A stretch of 64,000 nucleotides of DNA, taken from positions 124,001 to 188,000 of the forward strand of contig JANSLP010000030.1 of NCBI GenBank assembly GCA_029298735.1, written 5' to 3'. This DNA is from Ophiostoma sp. CBS 140.51 (Eukaryota > Ascomycota > Sordariomycetes > Ophiostomatales > Ophiostomataceae). The first letter of the stretch is position 1. Every line of letters begins with the position of its first letter. This document shows, piece by piece, positions 21,137 through 33,731 of this stretch. Both the position numbers and the translations under genes were made by a program. Below the pieces are notes generated by a model. The model was not told the DNA's origin. It did not search any database and worked only from the letters and a program-made list of their open reading frames with translations.

Positions 21137-21191
21137 ACGCGTTCGACACATCCTTCTTTCCTATTGCAGCAGCTAAGTAAACAACACGCGT
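21137..21191 (+). promoter_or_regulatory. Pair of ACGCGT (MCB-like) elements upstream of WEE1
   Basis: ACGCGT occurs at 21137-21142 and 21186-21191, with a third copy at 20953-20958. In fungi this hexamer is the core site of MBF, which drives G1/S genes. Three in under 240 bp is more than chance would give for that interval, although single copies occur throughout the window at about the random rate. Confidence 0.4.
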
Positions 21192-22393
21192 GTCGTCACA
21201 CACCCTTTGCTCCTACCTTTTCGCACTTTTCGCACCTTCCGCGCGCGACGCACCAACACCCACGCGCTGCCCACTGCCCACTAAAATCATAGCCAGAAAG
21301 CCCATCGCGGCCCATCGCGCCTGTCTTTTGTGTCAATGGCTCTTGCCACCCCTGGTTATCCTGGCTTTTTCAACCGCTACCCAAACTCATCATTCCTTCC
21401 CAATCCTCGCCATCTCTCGTCCCCTGCTGCCTCTTTACGTGCGCTCCCCTCCCCTTCCTTCCTAGATTGCCCATTATTGTTCATTATTGCTCGCATTTCC
21501 CCAAAATTGTTTGTTTTTGTGCGCGGAGCGAAGGAAGTCACGACCGACTGCGACATTGCGGCCTCTTTCACTCGTCCTGTCCTCTTTCGTTCCTGTCTCT
21601 TCCCCCCTTCCCCCTCTCTCCCTCTTTCATTGCCTCATTTCACGATTCTGCATTGTTCCTCTTACCAGCCTTTGTTTTCTTTCTTGCCACACACGCCGCT
21701 CGACACCGCCCACCGACTGAACTGATCGCATCTGCATCCGATCCCAGCGAACCATGATCGACTCGCCGACTCGCCAGCTCTCCGGATAGTCGCAAGCAAG
21801 ATCGCCCCCAGTCGGCATCATCGCCAGTTTCCGCCACCGGCTCCAGCATTCTTTGTGTCGTTGTTTCTTTTGCCTCGTTCCGCATCGCGAGGATCACCCG
21901 CCGCTATCTCTTCGCCTCTTCCTGACATCATCTTGTCGCCGTAACTGGACTGGACTTTCTTCTTCTTGGGCCACGAGACCCTGGAGCCCGACCTCCGTCA
22001 CAAGATCCTACCTCGGAATGTCCTGAAGAATTCGCTGCGCCCCTTTTGCGCTTTTTCTCTCGCCTTCTGTCTTTACTGTCTTCTCGCAAGACCCCTCCTT
22101 TCCAGCTTCACGTTAAGAGTCTACCGAGTACACTGGTGCATCTTGTTCGCGCGTGGTCGCATCGTTAGATTCGGACAATGCTGTTGCCTGCCAGCCGCTA
22201 CTGATAGCAAAACTTCACCAACACAACAACAAACTACTGAGGCCAACATAAAGCGCTGCCTGCGTATCCAAGGAGACCAACGACCTTTATTTTCGCCTCC
22301 TTTCATCCGAATTACTCGCCTTCTCGCCACAACTGTTTGTTCTTCACCTCCACCGGATAGTACGCCCGCGACGACTGCGCAAAGTCGCCGGCC

Positions 22394-25300
22394 ATGTCTT
22401 TCTCCAGCAGCGGTGGAGGGACGCTCGCGCTTCCCTCGCCGACTGGACTCCACGGAGACTCTGGCCCCTCTTCCGTGCGCTCTCTGCGTCGCTCGCTATC
22501 ACGCTCACCATCCCGCTTCCACCTCTTGCGCGCCGAGTCGCACAACTCACAGCACTCGGACAGCTCAAGCAGCTCCGCTCTGCCATCGCCTTGCCCGCAA
22601 CCCCACACAACAACGCCGGCCCATGCGCCGCCAGCATCTCTATCTACCTCATCATCAGCATCCTCCATCAGCAGTGATTACAACTTTACTTCTTCAACAC
22701 CACTAGTTACCGTCGCAGGTACAGGCGCAGCGCCGCACTCTGCACAATCGGTCCCGCAGACGGGCCTCTTCTCTACACCTCTCCGGTCAGGCGTTAAGCT
22801 GTCTCTGCGCTCTGTGCGCCCCAAGACTGCCTCAGCCAAGCCCGTGTCGCGCCCGCGGCCATCACCAAAGAGCCCGCTCAAGCGTGCCCTGAGTATCAAC
22901 TCGGATATGGGCAACTCGGCACCATCTACGACACCACAGTCGGCCGGCCCCTCGACCGCCCTCTCTGAGCCACTTCTTGGCCAGGAAAACAGCAGCAGCG
23001 GAGGTAGCAAGTTTAGCAGCCTGCTGCTCGCGCTCGGCTCTTCTCCACGTAACAGACTGGATAAGCCGTCGCGCCACAGCATGCACCTGGACCTGTCGGG
23101 TGACTCTCGTCTCGACGCTTTGGCATCAGCCATTTCGAGCCCGCTCAAGCGCAGTGACGCGATTATGAATTTCGACCAGGTTAACCCGGGCAGCCCCGTG
23201 GCTAAGCGCCGCAGTCTACACGGCATCGCCAGCTTGGGCGGTGATTTCAACGTCTTTGACTTTGGCTCGCCCGCCGCTGTACCGCCTGCGCGTTCTTCCT
23301 TCGAAATCCACGACGACTCCAACAGCCGTGAGCAGCAAAATCCTACTGCCACCGCTTCTCCTGCTCCCGCTCCTGCCTCTTCTGCTTCTATCTCTTCTCC
23401 TGCACCTGCTGCCGACCTCAACTCGCCATCAACCTCTTCCGTCATGGCCAAGCGCACGTCTTCACTGCGCAAGTCAACCTTGCAGCAACGGCATGACCCC
23501 CGCTCCTCTTGGGGCCGTCGGCAAGGTGAGAAGTATCTGGCACAGCAGCAGCAGCAACAGCAGCAGGCGGCACCATCATCGCCGCAGCTTCAGCAGCCAA
23601 AGAGAGCTTCGAATGAGTGGCTGTTCTCAGCACCACACACCCGCAACAAGCCCCGCGCCTCTTTGGACCAACTTCTGAAGCCGGAGCCGCGGGATAGCCC
23701 ATTTAAACCCAAGGGTCCGCTGCCGAACCCTTCCGTTCATCCTGTCGACCGCCCTACTGGTCTGGCAGGCTCTACCCACCTCCACCAGCCTCATCCTCTC
23801 TCGCGCACCCTGACCACATCTTCTTCCGGCTCGAGCCTGCCAGATGACTCCCCTACACATTTCCCTGTGCAGCATCCTCCAGACCGGCCAAGACCATCAA
23901 TCTTTGCCCGTTCGCTGCCTTTAAACGCGCACCGGCCGAGACCTGACCCGGTTGCTACGCCACAGTACAAGTCGGCGCGCCCTCTGCAGTCAGTCTTTGC
24001 CTCTGCTGGTCTTGTTTCCAAGATGAACAAGAACGGTGAGGACGACTCGCTCCAGCAGGGCAATGGTCGCCCCATGATTATGCCCGACACCCCGTGCAAG
24101 AAGCAGGTCTATCCGTCCAACACTTATCCGCCGTCGTCTGGCAGTGGCCGCAAGCAGCAGCAGCGCCGCTTTTTCTTCTCTGCAGCGCCGGAGACTCCCT
24201 TCAACAGCAGCACAGGGTCTGCCGCTCAACCGCGCGGCTCACCCGCTAACAACGCCAGCGAGAGCGTGGCCAACTTCTTCAAGCGGAGGTCGACCCATAC
24301 TAGAAAGGGAAGCATCCTTAGTCTTGACGGAGACATTAGCGACAGCCAGGGCGCCGCTGACGGTTTCGACCTGCCTCCTACGCCCACCAAGTCAGTCCTC
24401 GCCAAGAATTTGTTTGGTAGTGCTAGCAAGGGCAGCTCGACTCCCATTGCCATTCGGGACCTTGCTGCAAGCGGCCCGGGCCCTCTCAGCTTCACGCCCG
24501 ATGCTGCTGTTCCGAGACAGGCCCCGATGCCCATCTCAAGCCCCATTGAGAGCTCGAGCTCGGAGAAGATGTCGCCCAAGACGCCCCGCGAGCACAGCAT
24601 CCTGCACAACAACGACTTTGCCAACAGCATGGCACCGCCTGACGCCAGCCGCCTATCCATCTCTGGCGGCCCGTCGCAGCAGCTCAACGCACCTAACAAG
24701 ATGTCGGTCGCGCTACCCTCGAACAAGTCAAGCTCCATGATTTTCCCGCCCGCTACACCTACGACCGACCGGGAGGCTTATGCCAACTTCGTGGATCGCC
24801 GCGTTAGTATCACACCCGTCCACGGTGCCGCGCCCAAGGACACGGATATGGTCCTGACTTCCATGTTTGGCAAGGTCGAGTGTGTCGGCCGTGGCGAGTT
24901 CTCACAGGTCTTCCGCGTCAACACTCGGGACTCGTCTGTGTATGGCAACGGTCCCCTCGACTACTTTAGCGCAACGCCCAGCAAGCGTTCTTCGACTCGT
25001 GGTGGCAACAACACTCCATCGCTGGCACGCTCGCATTCTTCTTCGGCACCGCATGTCTTTGCGGTCAAGAAGGTGCGCCTGCCCTACTTTGGCCAGAAGG
25101 AACGCGAGGCCAAGCTTAGAGAGGTGGCCGTTCTGGAGGCTGTTCGCGACCGCGAGAACGTTCTGCAAATTTTTGATCACTGGGAGCAAAACGGCCACCT
25201 GTATATCCAGACCGAGTACTGCGATGAGGGTGGCATGGATAGTTTCCTTAAGAAGGTCGGCGAGAACGGCCGTCTGGATGACTTCCGCATCTGGAAGATT

Positions 25301-26168
25301 CTTCTTGAAGTGTCTCAGGTAAGTAATCACACTCCTTTCTAGTTTCTCTTTTCTTTTATGATACTAACATGTGTGATAGGGTCTCCGGTATGTGCATGAT
25401 GCCGGGTTCATTCATCTTGACCTAAAGCCCGCCAATATCTTCGTGACGTACGAGGGTCACCTCAAGATTGGTGACTTTGGCATGGCGACTTCGTGGCCTG
25501 CGCCCAAGGGCATCGAGGGTGAGGGCGATCGCGAGTACATGGGTCCGGAAATTCTCCAGGGCCGCTACGACAAGCCGGCCGATGTCTTTGCCCTTGGCCT
25601 GATTGTTCTGGAGATTGCATGCAACGTGTTCCTGCCGGACAACGGCCCTATTTGGGTCGCTCTGCGCGAGGGTGACATGTCTGTTGTTCCCAGCCTGACT
25701 GCTGGCGAGGCCAATGCACTTGTCCGCGACTCGGCTGGTATGCCCGTCGTTGGTGACTTTGACAACTCGTCCCTGGACGGACACAGCCTGACTGCTAGCC
25801 TCGATCTGGCCTCGACCACCCCCGGCCGCAACCCGCCCGTCGACTTTTCTCGTTCTATCCGCCCGGGTCGCAACCTCTTTGGCTCGCTGTCGTCGAAGAA
25901 GCCCATGGGCCTCGAGCGCCCGCCTGCCTTCATGGTCAACGCCAGCGATGCCGGCTCGCTCGACTCGGTCGTCGCCTGCCTTATCAACCCCGACCCGGCC
26001 AGACGCCCAACGGTGCACGAAATCCTCGAGATGGAGTCGCTGCAGTGGGTGTTTGGTCGTCGTCGGGCTCCCGCCACCATCTTTGAAGGCAACTGGGGTC
26101 CCGAGGACGACGAGGACAACGTGCAGGCCTCTTTTGTGGAGTGTGACACGGAGATGACGGACGTTTGA
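22394..26168 (+). CDS. WEE1: Mitosis inhibitor protein kinase WEE1
   Basis: Two exons (22394-25318, 25380-26168) flank a 61-nt intron with GTAAGT, an ACTAAC branch site and TAG, in phase 0; the product is 1,237 residues. Residues 1-820 are disordered, Ser/Pro-rich, with many S/T-P sites and a Q8 run (DNA 23543-23566). The kinase domain (about 823-1222) has the Gly-loop GRGEFSQVF, an insert of ~50 residues, ATP-binding Lys892 in FAVKK, the catalytic loop 'HLDLKPANIFV' (Asp989), DFG at 1007-1009 and EYMGPEIL. The Wee1-like 'EYCDEGGMDSFL' hinge and 'FIHLDLKPAN' support WEE1 rather than other kinases. Wee1 phosphorylates Cdc2/Cdk1 on the Gly-loop Tyr and delays mitosis. A further insert of ~60 residues lies in the C-lobe (GMPVVGDFDNSS onward). 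The intron sits inside the kinase domain. Confidence 0.95.
23543..23566 (+). repeat. CAG/CAA repeat encoding Q8 in WEE1
   Basis: Eight glutamine codons (seven CAG, one CAA) lie in the disordered N-terminal region of WEE1. The run is likely to vary in length between isolates. Confidence 0.9.
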
Positions 26169-27209
26169 GTCTGTTTGAGTCTTTGTGTCTCTCCTTGTCT
26201 TTTTAGTTGAGTTTTATCTCTTGTTTTTTGTTCCTTGCTTTCTAGATTTTAGGGGTTTGGTCAGCATTTTCGACAGCATTTGCACCCGAGGACATTGTTT
26301 GTGTTTTTGTTTTGCTTTTTTATTTATTTGTTTTTCTTGTTCAGGGCCTATTCTTCTTCTTCTTTCGTCTCGGATCAACGAGGAGGAAAAAGGGGAGTAC
26401 ACAAAAACATTTTGGTCACGCATTTGGAGTAACGAAATTATTTTTTGAGCATTTTACTTGCGGCCACTTCTGAGGAAGTAACAAGGGAAGGGACTATGGA
26501 AACTGGCGTTTTTTTCGTTAATTTTTTTGTTTTCTTTTTGCTTTTTTTTTTCTTTCTCTTTTTCTTTTCTCAGCCTTGTCGTCATTGGGGTGTGGTGCCA
26601 GAACCAGCAGAGCATTTTTGTCCATGTCAATCGGGAGGGAGAGGTTGGGAGATCAGTGTGGAAGAGCCAGAGTTCAAATCAGATTTCGTTCTGACAAGAT
26701 ACGTATGGTTTGTGGTGTTAATTGGGAGATGTGGGCTGGATATTGGTACGAGAAGTTGGAACGACATGGATGGACATTCGCTTTCTGGACTGGACAAAGA
26801 GAGAACTGGACGAGTTGGAGACGGGCACTGCTTGGTTCCCTTGTCGCCCATGTTCTTCTCTACTTATGGAAGTTTCTTGTTTTTCATTCGGAGGAAAAGA
26901 TTCATGATGGTTTATGACTGGTCCCATGTTTATGTATGACCCTCTAGATAGAAGATGGAGCGCTAATATGATCAGGGGTGATTAAAAGAACACAAGTTGC
27001 AATACGAGCAAAGTGAGATGTGATATGTAGAGTAGAAACATGTAATTGTCGTGACGTGTAATTTTCCGTTAAAGAAAAACTGGGGAATGAAAGAAGAATA
27101 TGACGACAGCTATACGCAGCTGCCGTATAAAGACAATTCTCGGACGTGAAGAAGTAATGACAGAAAAAACAATGCACCCAATTCCCCAAAAGCCCTTTTG
27201 ATAAACCCC
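26169..27209. other. Convergent 3' region of WEE1 and GCP3
   Basis: This 1,041-bp spacer separates the WEE1 stop (26168) and the GCP3 stop (27210). It starts T-rich on the + strand and becomes A-rich towards GCP3, the usual pattern for two facing 3' UTRs. Short frames here follow composition and have no recognisable homology. Confidence 0.6.
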
Positions 27210-30200
27210 CTACCGCTTCGTTGATTGCCGCTGCCGGCCCTGCGGTATCACATACACATCGTTGAAGTTCATCGACACACCCAAGAACCGCAGGTCCGTG
27301 TCCTTTTGGTACGCCAGGTCTGCCAACAGGTACACCACCCGCCTCCGGAAACTCTTGCCGAGCGTCTGCAGCCGGTTCTGCAAGGCTGGCCATTCTGACT
27401 CAATGGCCCCAGCACCGCCGGCACCCTCACCCTCCTCGTCGGCGGCTGCCGCCGCTGAGGCCATCCTCGGATTCCGCAGCACATCCGCCTCCTGCCGCCG
27501 CGTGAAATCAGACACGGCCCAGCTGTACAGCCCGTCGACCGAGTCGCGGAAGTTGAGCATGGTGCGCAGCAGGTCTTTGAGTTGCACGGGGAAACCGTGG
27601 CTGTCCTCTTCGGGAATGTTGTTACTACTCCCGTCTGCCCCCTTTCCCGTGGCGGCCGCCAGTGCCTGGGCTTGGGCGGCGGCCTGCTTCATTTCGGTAA
27701 AAGCACGTCGACTCACGCCCAAGAGACCCTTATTCGTAATGGACGTGAGGTACTGCTTGTGTGCCGAGATGAGATCGTCGAGGGTGCAGTTCTCGCGATG
27801 GATTTCCTTTTGGAGGATGGCCCAGCTGGCCTCAATGACTTCAAACAGAATATAGTACTGGAGCTGGCCGACAAAGTGGACCATCTCGGCCAGGGTTCCC
27901 CGCGTCGTCTTCCACGCTTGCAGGACGGCCGGGTCGTCGGTCTGCAGGACGCCGCGGGAGCCGGTCATGCACTTGTGCCACGTAGACGACAGTGCAAATT
28001 CGACGCGCTTGACGTACCACAAAAAGTTGAAAACCTTCAAGTACTGCTTGTTGGCCCACTCGGTCACGACACAGTCGACGGGCGCGCCAATCTTGTACTC
28101 GAGCGTGAAGCAATCCCAGCCCGTGTCACCATGGGACTGTTGGAGCATACGAGCGTCGAGCCGCCGCAGGATTTCGGGCGGCTCAAACTGGGCGTTTGAG
28201 CCACGGATGGCATGGTCGAGCTGCGAGGTCAGGGTGTGGCGGTACTGCGCCGTGGCCGGCCGGTCGAGATTCGGTGCAAGCGACTCCATGAGCAGGGCCA
28301 CAAAGTCGCCCTGGCCCAGCAAGACATACTTTTTGAGGGCGGCCAGGTGGTCAAACAAGTGGAACTTGTCCGTCATGAGGTGCATGAGGCGGCGCATGGT
28401 CGTCTTGTAGGCCTCATCGATCCAGGCCTCGAGCGTCTCGGTGTCGCCGTAGCGCAGCTCTTTGGAGGCACCTTTACTGTAGTTCTCGACCCATTGCGAG
28501 TCGGCACAGCTGTGGCGGATAAAGTTGAGCGACTTGCCAATCAAAAACACCTTTTCGGCAAAGTCGGTGCGCATAATGGACGGGATCATGGCCGGGTCGA
28601 TCTCGTACTTGTCGTTCCAAACGGAGCTGTGGCCCTTAGCCCTTGCAGCCTCTTGTCGTTTGGCATCGTCGGCGCCTGTGCCCTGTTCGCGCACAAAGAA
28701 TTCGCGGTACGGATCGGCCAGCTCGCCGTCATAGATCCAGCGCCGCAGGATATCGTAAAAGGGCCGTGCAACAGGGGCCAGCAGCCGCTCGGCAAATGCA
28801 CCGACCACGGGGTCACCATGAGAAATGGAAAAGCTGTGGATCAGCGAGATCAGCTGCCCGCCGCGCTTGTTGGCCGACTCTTCGGCAATCAGGGCCATCA
28901 GACGCAAGCCCATGGTAGCCTCGCGTGTCCAGACGACACACCGCTTTAGGGTCACGCCTGCGCGCCCAATACCACGCCGTGGCGCTGTGCCGTCGAGTGC
29001 CGCTAAGGCACGCCGTATCTGGCTCTCGAGCGTGGCCACCAGACTAAGGTAGGCGCGCAGCTCGCTGCTAATGGCTGCGCGCAGACTCTGGCCGAGCAAG
29101 CCCTTAGCAGGCGACCGCACAAAGTTGTCGAGCCGGCGGTAGAGCAGGGCCGGTTCGGCCAGCGTGTGTAGGAGTGAGACGATGGGTGCTGGTAATGTCG
29201 TCGGCAAGACGAGCACGGTATCCTTTGTAAAAATCATGGTCTCCGAGTTGAGGCCTTGCAGGGTGTATGGGATGTCACGAAGTAAGGTCGTCTCGCTGGG
29301 GTTGGTCTCGACATAGCTGTCAGCCAAGTGTGTTGACTTGAGTGCCACGTCTCGTGATGGGACAGCAGCGGCTGCTGTTGCTGCTGGATCTTGGGTAGCC
29401 GCTGCGGCTGCTTCTTCAGGCCCTCGCCGAGCTTTCTCTGGCGGGAACTTCTTGAGGCCGTCTCGTGCAAAGGCCTCGTCGAACGCTTCTTGCTCTTGCC
29501 GTGTCGTTGTTGATGTTCGCTGTTGAGCCTGTTGTGATGCTCGTGGGTTTGAGGCTGCTCCAGATGTAGCCGTTCTAGATGTTCTCCCAGAAGCGTCTGC
29601 CCGCTCTGCTGCCGCCCTAGATGGACCCCGCCGCTCGGCTGGTGCCCGACTGGTTGGTTCGGGCAGCACGTCGTCCTCCTCTGCACCGCCCTCAACAGCA
29701 TCCTGGCTCTCTTCGGACTCCTCTTCTGGCACTTCAGGCAGTGTTGGTATCGGGTCGTTTGGGTCAGGCGAGTCGGACAGCTGGTAGAGCAGGTATAATA
29801 TGGCCCACTTCTGGTTCAACACGGGTAGGGCCAGCAGCCGCGAGTACAGTTGGGAGAACCGCCAGGCGTCGTTGGGCCGGTCGACTGTCAGCTTCTTGCG
29901 GATCAGGTCCATTGTATGGTTGACATCGGTGGCCATATCAGGCGATGTTGGGCTGGAAAGGTAGTACATGTCAGCAGTTGTGTCAAGATCGGATGGGTTG
30001 CAGGAGGGACTCACGACTCTAGGACGTTCCGGACCATGTTGAAGCAGTATTGCTGTCGTCTCTGGGCGGCATCTTCATCTTCATTTGGATCTTCGGGCAC
30101 AAAATGGTGGATGAGGCCGTTGATGGCCGTGTTGATGCGGTCAGACATGACGGGCGCCGCTTTGCGAGCCGGAGCAGCGGCGGCGGCTGGTGGTGATGCG

Positions 30201-30223
30201 GGCTTCCGCGGTTTGCGGTGCAT
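27210..30223 (-). CDS. Gamma-tubulin complex component 3 (GCP3/Spc98/Alp6)
   Basis: Two exons (30223-30015, 29952-27210) joined across a 62-nt GTGAGT...CAG intron give 983 residues. The Ser codon at the junction is split, and splicing joins 'NMVRNVLES' to 'PTSPDMATDVN'. GCP3 binds gamma-tubulin through its C-terminal GRIP domain and nucleates microtubules at the spindle pole. Family signatures include RDIPYTLQGLNSETM (about residue 290), 'RLDNFVRSPAKGLLGQSLRA', 'KYVLLGQGDFVALLMESLAP', 'GDTGWDCFTLEYKI' and 'YLKVFNFLWYVKRVEFAL'. A low-complexity Ala/Glu/Ser insert occupies about 150-280. The C-terminus ends in a helical segment after an acidic 'DEEGEGAGGAGAIESEWPAL' insert. The gene diverges from HFI1. 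Confidence 0.94.
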
Positions 30224-31128
30224 GGCCGGCGCGTCGTTGGTTGTGGGATTGGTTGTGAGGATGTTTCTTAAGGATCGTGGAAAGGCGCTTTGAAGAACGG
30301 AAAGTTCACCAAAGGCTGTCCTGCTCGGTTTGGCAGGTTTGGCGCGGTGAAGCGTGCTTGGGCGCTCCTTCTTGATGTGGTTCTGCAGACTACCGACAAT
30401 TATTTACTTTACGCGACAACAGCAAGAGCGACCGACGCGTGCCTTCTTGATCATAGTGAGGGGCCGCTATCAAATGCCTGTATTTGCAGTGCCGATAGTG
30501 GCTAACTTGGCCAGGAACCGCTAAATCGTAGGGACTTTGACCGCCATGTATGAGGGGTCGGCAGTGTAGCGGTACTTGCAGTCCAACTGAACTCACACGT
30601 ATGAGTAAGTACCTCAACACACCGTCCCTTGTGGTTTTTCTCCCGCTACTGGCGCTGGCGGCTTAGGCGCGCCACAACCATCGCAAACCGAAAATACAGC
30701 CAAAACCCAAACTTACACTTCGTCTTCAAAAATCGCCAAAAATCACCAACAGCCTCCAACCCCCGAGTCGCATTTCATCGATTTCCACCGCCCCACGATG
30801 CCAAATCCATCAATCTAGCATCGGATCCTGCTGCGCGCACCTTTTCTCTTTGCGCTTATGCGCGCCTGATTGCCGATTTCGTGCGGCGCAGTGCTTTTTT
30901 GTCGCACGCGACAACGCCCCCCCGATTTGTCCAATTTTACTTTCCACTTTCTTCCGACCTCCGATCCTCCGACCGTCCATCCGCCGAGTGCCCCGGGATC
31001 GCCCCCGAATCGCACAATTGCCATCGTTGACGGTGCCCCATCCTTCTTCCGGGCTCCCTGAGCCTGTGCCCATTTTCTTTGGGGGCAATTAAGGCAGCGA
31101 CCCCGAGTCAGCCTTCACAAACGCCATC
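30224..31128. promoter_or_regulatory. Divergent GCP3/HFI1 promoter region
   Basis: This 905-bp spacer holds both promoters. ACGCGT at 30435-30440 lies about 210 bp upstream of the GCP3 start. The ~330 bp before HFI1 are C-rich with little G on the + strand, consistent with its leader. A 133-codon frame at 30629-31030 lies in this leader and has no supporting features. Confidence 0.55.
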
Positions 31129-32745
31129 ATGCCGGACATCAACCCCGCGGATCTCAGCCGGCCGGCCGTGAGCCTGTCCACACCCATCCTCTCCAACAAA
31201 TCCATCACTGTCTCATCGTCGCTCAAGCCGGCCAAGGCGGGCCAGTCGATCCCGCCGCGCATCGAGCTGGAGCAGGCCTACACGTCACTGCGAATGGCCG
31301 TTGGGAACGAACAATGGAAGATCTATAAGACAGCAACCACCCAGTTCTTTATCGGTGCGTCCCCATCCCCGTGTTCGTGTATTTTTATTTCTCTCTAACG
31401 CGCGCACATCTAGGCCGCCTTAACCAAGCCGAGTACACACACATCATCGACCCTATACTCTACTCCCCCACCGGCGAGCGCGAACATCTCCACAACCAGC
31501 TGATCTCGGCCATCTACGGCAATGTGACGCGCGACCTACCCGACCCGGGCCTGGCGCCGTGGGTTAGTGCCAACGACAAGCCATCGTCCGGCCTCGGCAG
31601 CAAACCCAGCGGCAACGATGCCAACGAGCGCCGCATCAAGGGCGAAGTCATGCTCCTACCCAGCAAAGACCGGAGGCGCATCAAAGATATTGTCAACAAT
31701 GAGGTGAGCAACCGTACCATGTCACTATTTAAACTACGTTGCGTACTAACGCACACAGAAATTCGACCCATACGACGCATTGGCGAGCGTCTTTACCGAC
31801 CAGCAGCGCATGAAGGTCCCGCGGCCCATGGACGCCCCCCCAGCCAGCGCCAGCGGCGGCATCAACCGCATGAACCTCGACCTCGAAATCCGCAAACGGT
31901 TTGCCCAGCCGCTGGCCGTCGAGTCCGGCGAGTTCCCCGATACCAGCAACATTGAATCGCGCATGCTTCCCTTTTGCTACGAGGCCGGACTGGTCTCGGG
32001 CCACGTCTCGGACGCCGCCCAGTTCATGTCCATTGCCACCGAGACGTTTGTCAAGGAAGTGCTGTCGTCCGTGTTTAGCCGCACACGCAGCGATGGGCCC
32101 GGCGAGTATGGCAGCGCCGGGTTTGGTGGCAGCAACTGGGTGCAGACGCGCAAGTACCGGCGCCAGCTCGCCCGCGAAGAAGAGCGGTCGCTGCACGGTG
32201 AGATCCACCGCGACAAGATGGGCCTGCTGCCGATTGAAGCTAAGAAGGCGAGCGAGCGTGGGCCCCTGGGCGTGGCCGAGTTCCGGCTGGCGCTCGAGAT
32301 GGGCGACTGTGGGTTGACGCAATTCCCCATTGTCGGCCACTCCCTCATGTCCAGTTACCGCGAGGGTGAGCTGGAGAACTGGGACGATTTCACATGGATG
32401 GAAGGTCTCGATCCAACACAAGACGACGACAGTCTCGAGTCGACACTGCCGTCCCTGCTACCGGCGGCCACTGTCAATGGCACTGTACCCGGCACAGGAA
32501 CAGGGGATGCAGCAGGTGGAGCACCTGGCGCACCTGGCGGTACAGCCATGGTGAAGACTGGCTCGTCAGCAGGCGCCGCCTCGGCCGTTGAAGGCATACA
32601 CCTTAAGACGGGTCAGCCCAACGGTGTCGACTACTCTGATATGATGGATATCGACGACAACGAAGAGCTTTCTTGGGAGGGTGCCGATATGGGCGATGGT
32701 GATCTTCTCAGCGGTGTCCTCGAGTCGGTCCTGGCCGTAGGCTAA
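31129..32745 (+). CDS. HFI1: SAGA coactivator subunit HFI1/ADA1
   Basis: Three exons (31129-31354, 31414-31703, 31759-32745) are joined by introns of 59 nt (GTGCGT...TAG) and 55 nt (GTGAGC, branch ACTAAC, CAG), giving 500 residues. The product matches the SAGA-Tad1 family: 'SKSITVSSSLKPAKAG'-like N-terminus, then PPRIELEQAYTSLRMAVGNEQW, FFIGRLNQAEYTHIIDPIL and 'HNQLISAIYGNVTRDLPDPG'. Ada1 provides a histone-fold partner inside the SAGA co-activator and stabilises the complex. The C-terminal third (about 380-470) is Gly/Ala/Thr-rich with an acidic end, 'DDNEELSWEGADMGDGD'. The splice sites were chosen because each restores the reading frame and conserved motifs across the junction. Confidence 0.93.
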
Positions 32746-33452
32746 GTCTTATATGACGGCCACTTATACCCTTTCTGTCTTCTCTCTTCATCCTTGTTAT
32801 ATTCCCCCTTTCCGCCCTCTTCCTTCTCTTCCTCCCTCCTTCTCTCTTCTCTCCTCTTTGCTCTTTATCTTATGACAAGGAGATTAATTACGATATCCCC
32901 AGTGGCGGGCTTGGATGGCTATGTACGGTTACAAAACTACGCGACGACTGGTGTGGGCGGATTATTTGGGCGGCGGTGCGTGGCGTTCTTCCTTCCTTTC
33001 TGTTTCTTTTCTTGGGCTCTATTCTCACCTACGAGTTCCTGTCTCTCAGATGATGGCCGAGTTCTCAAGCTCTCATTATCTTCCTCTTCCTTTTCTTCAG
33101 ATTCTTCTTTGTCCATGTTTGGTTCGGGCATCTTTTTTGGCGTTCTTCTCATTCCCAATCTGTCTTTTCTTTCTTGCACGGTCGGCCTATGTTTCTTCTG
33201 TTTCTTTTCTTCTTCTTTTGATTTACCCTGTATTGGATCTTGAGCACGAAATAAAAAGTGTTTTTGCTTCTTGTTTTGCTTGTTTTCATTGTTCTACTCT
33301 TCCTGGACTCGGGACACTTCTTGTACACTACTTTACCCACTCTGACTGTATTCTGGGGATGCAATTGTCCTACATTCCCATCATCGTGTTCTTTTAGACA
33401 GCAACTGTTAATACAAAAGAGATACCATCATCAATGTGTTCATGTTTTGATA

Positions 33453-33508
33453 TTTCGATGCTCTGTGTTTCGATGCTCTGTGTTTCGATGCTCTGTGTTT
33501 CGATGCTC
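33453..33508 (+). repeat. 15-bp tandem repeat (3.7 copies)
   Basis: The unit TTTCGATGCTCTGTG is repeated three times perfectly plus an 11-bp partial copy. It lies between HFI1 and MRC1 and is not in a coding frame. Confidence 0.92.
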
Positions 33509-33667
33509 GGGACTATTTTGGTGAGTGAGCTGGGTAGGCCGATTTACATAAGCGGGCCGGCCTAAAGTGGTCAGGGCGTCAGAGCGCCTCTGTATGGGGG
33601 GCGCCCGCGTTTTTTGGTGACGCGGGCAGGTGCGGCCGGTCGCTCTCCACTAAAAAATAGAGGGTTA

Positions 33668-33673
33668 ACGCGT
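33668..33673 (+). promoter_or_regulatory. ACGCGT (MCB-like) element upstream of MRC1
   Basis: This perfect MCB hexamer lies 445 bp upstream of the MRC1 start codon, and a second copy is at 34010-34015. MRC1 is an S-phase gene in yeasts, so an MBF site would make sense, but single hexamers are expected by chance every ~4 kb. Confidence 0.3.
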
Positions 33674-33731
33674 CGGGAAAGCGCGTCTCTCCACGCTCTT
33701 TCCCTCTGTTCTCCACCACTTTCACGTAAAA

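Larger units (their letters stand above)
18602..22393. other. 3.8-kb gene-poor interval; WEE1 promoter and long leader
   Basis: I find no supported gene. The first ~200 bp are the MED1 3' region. At about 19617-19720 there is a TACG/CGTA-rich patch with imperfect inverted repeats. From about 21095 the + strand is heavily pyrimidine-rich up to the WEE1 ATG, consistent with a leader of up to 1.3 kb. A TATAAA box lies at 21064-21069, and three ACGCGT hexamers at 20953, 21137 and 21186. An ATG at 21336 opens a 129-codon frame (to 21725) that would be an upstream ORF if the leader starts near the TATA box. Confidence 0.55.

Noticed and set aside
21966..22706. A 246-codon + frame overlapping the WEE1 start
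   Set aside because: It begins at a TTG and runs out of frame into WEE1; better explained as leader sequence.
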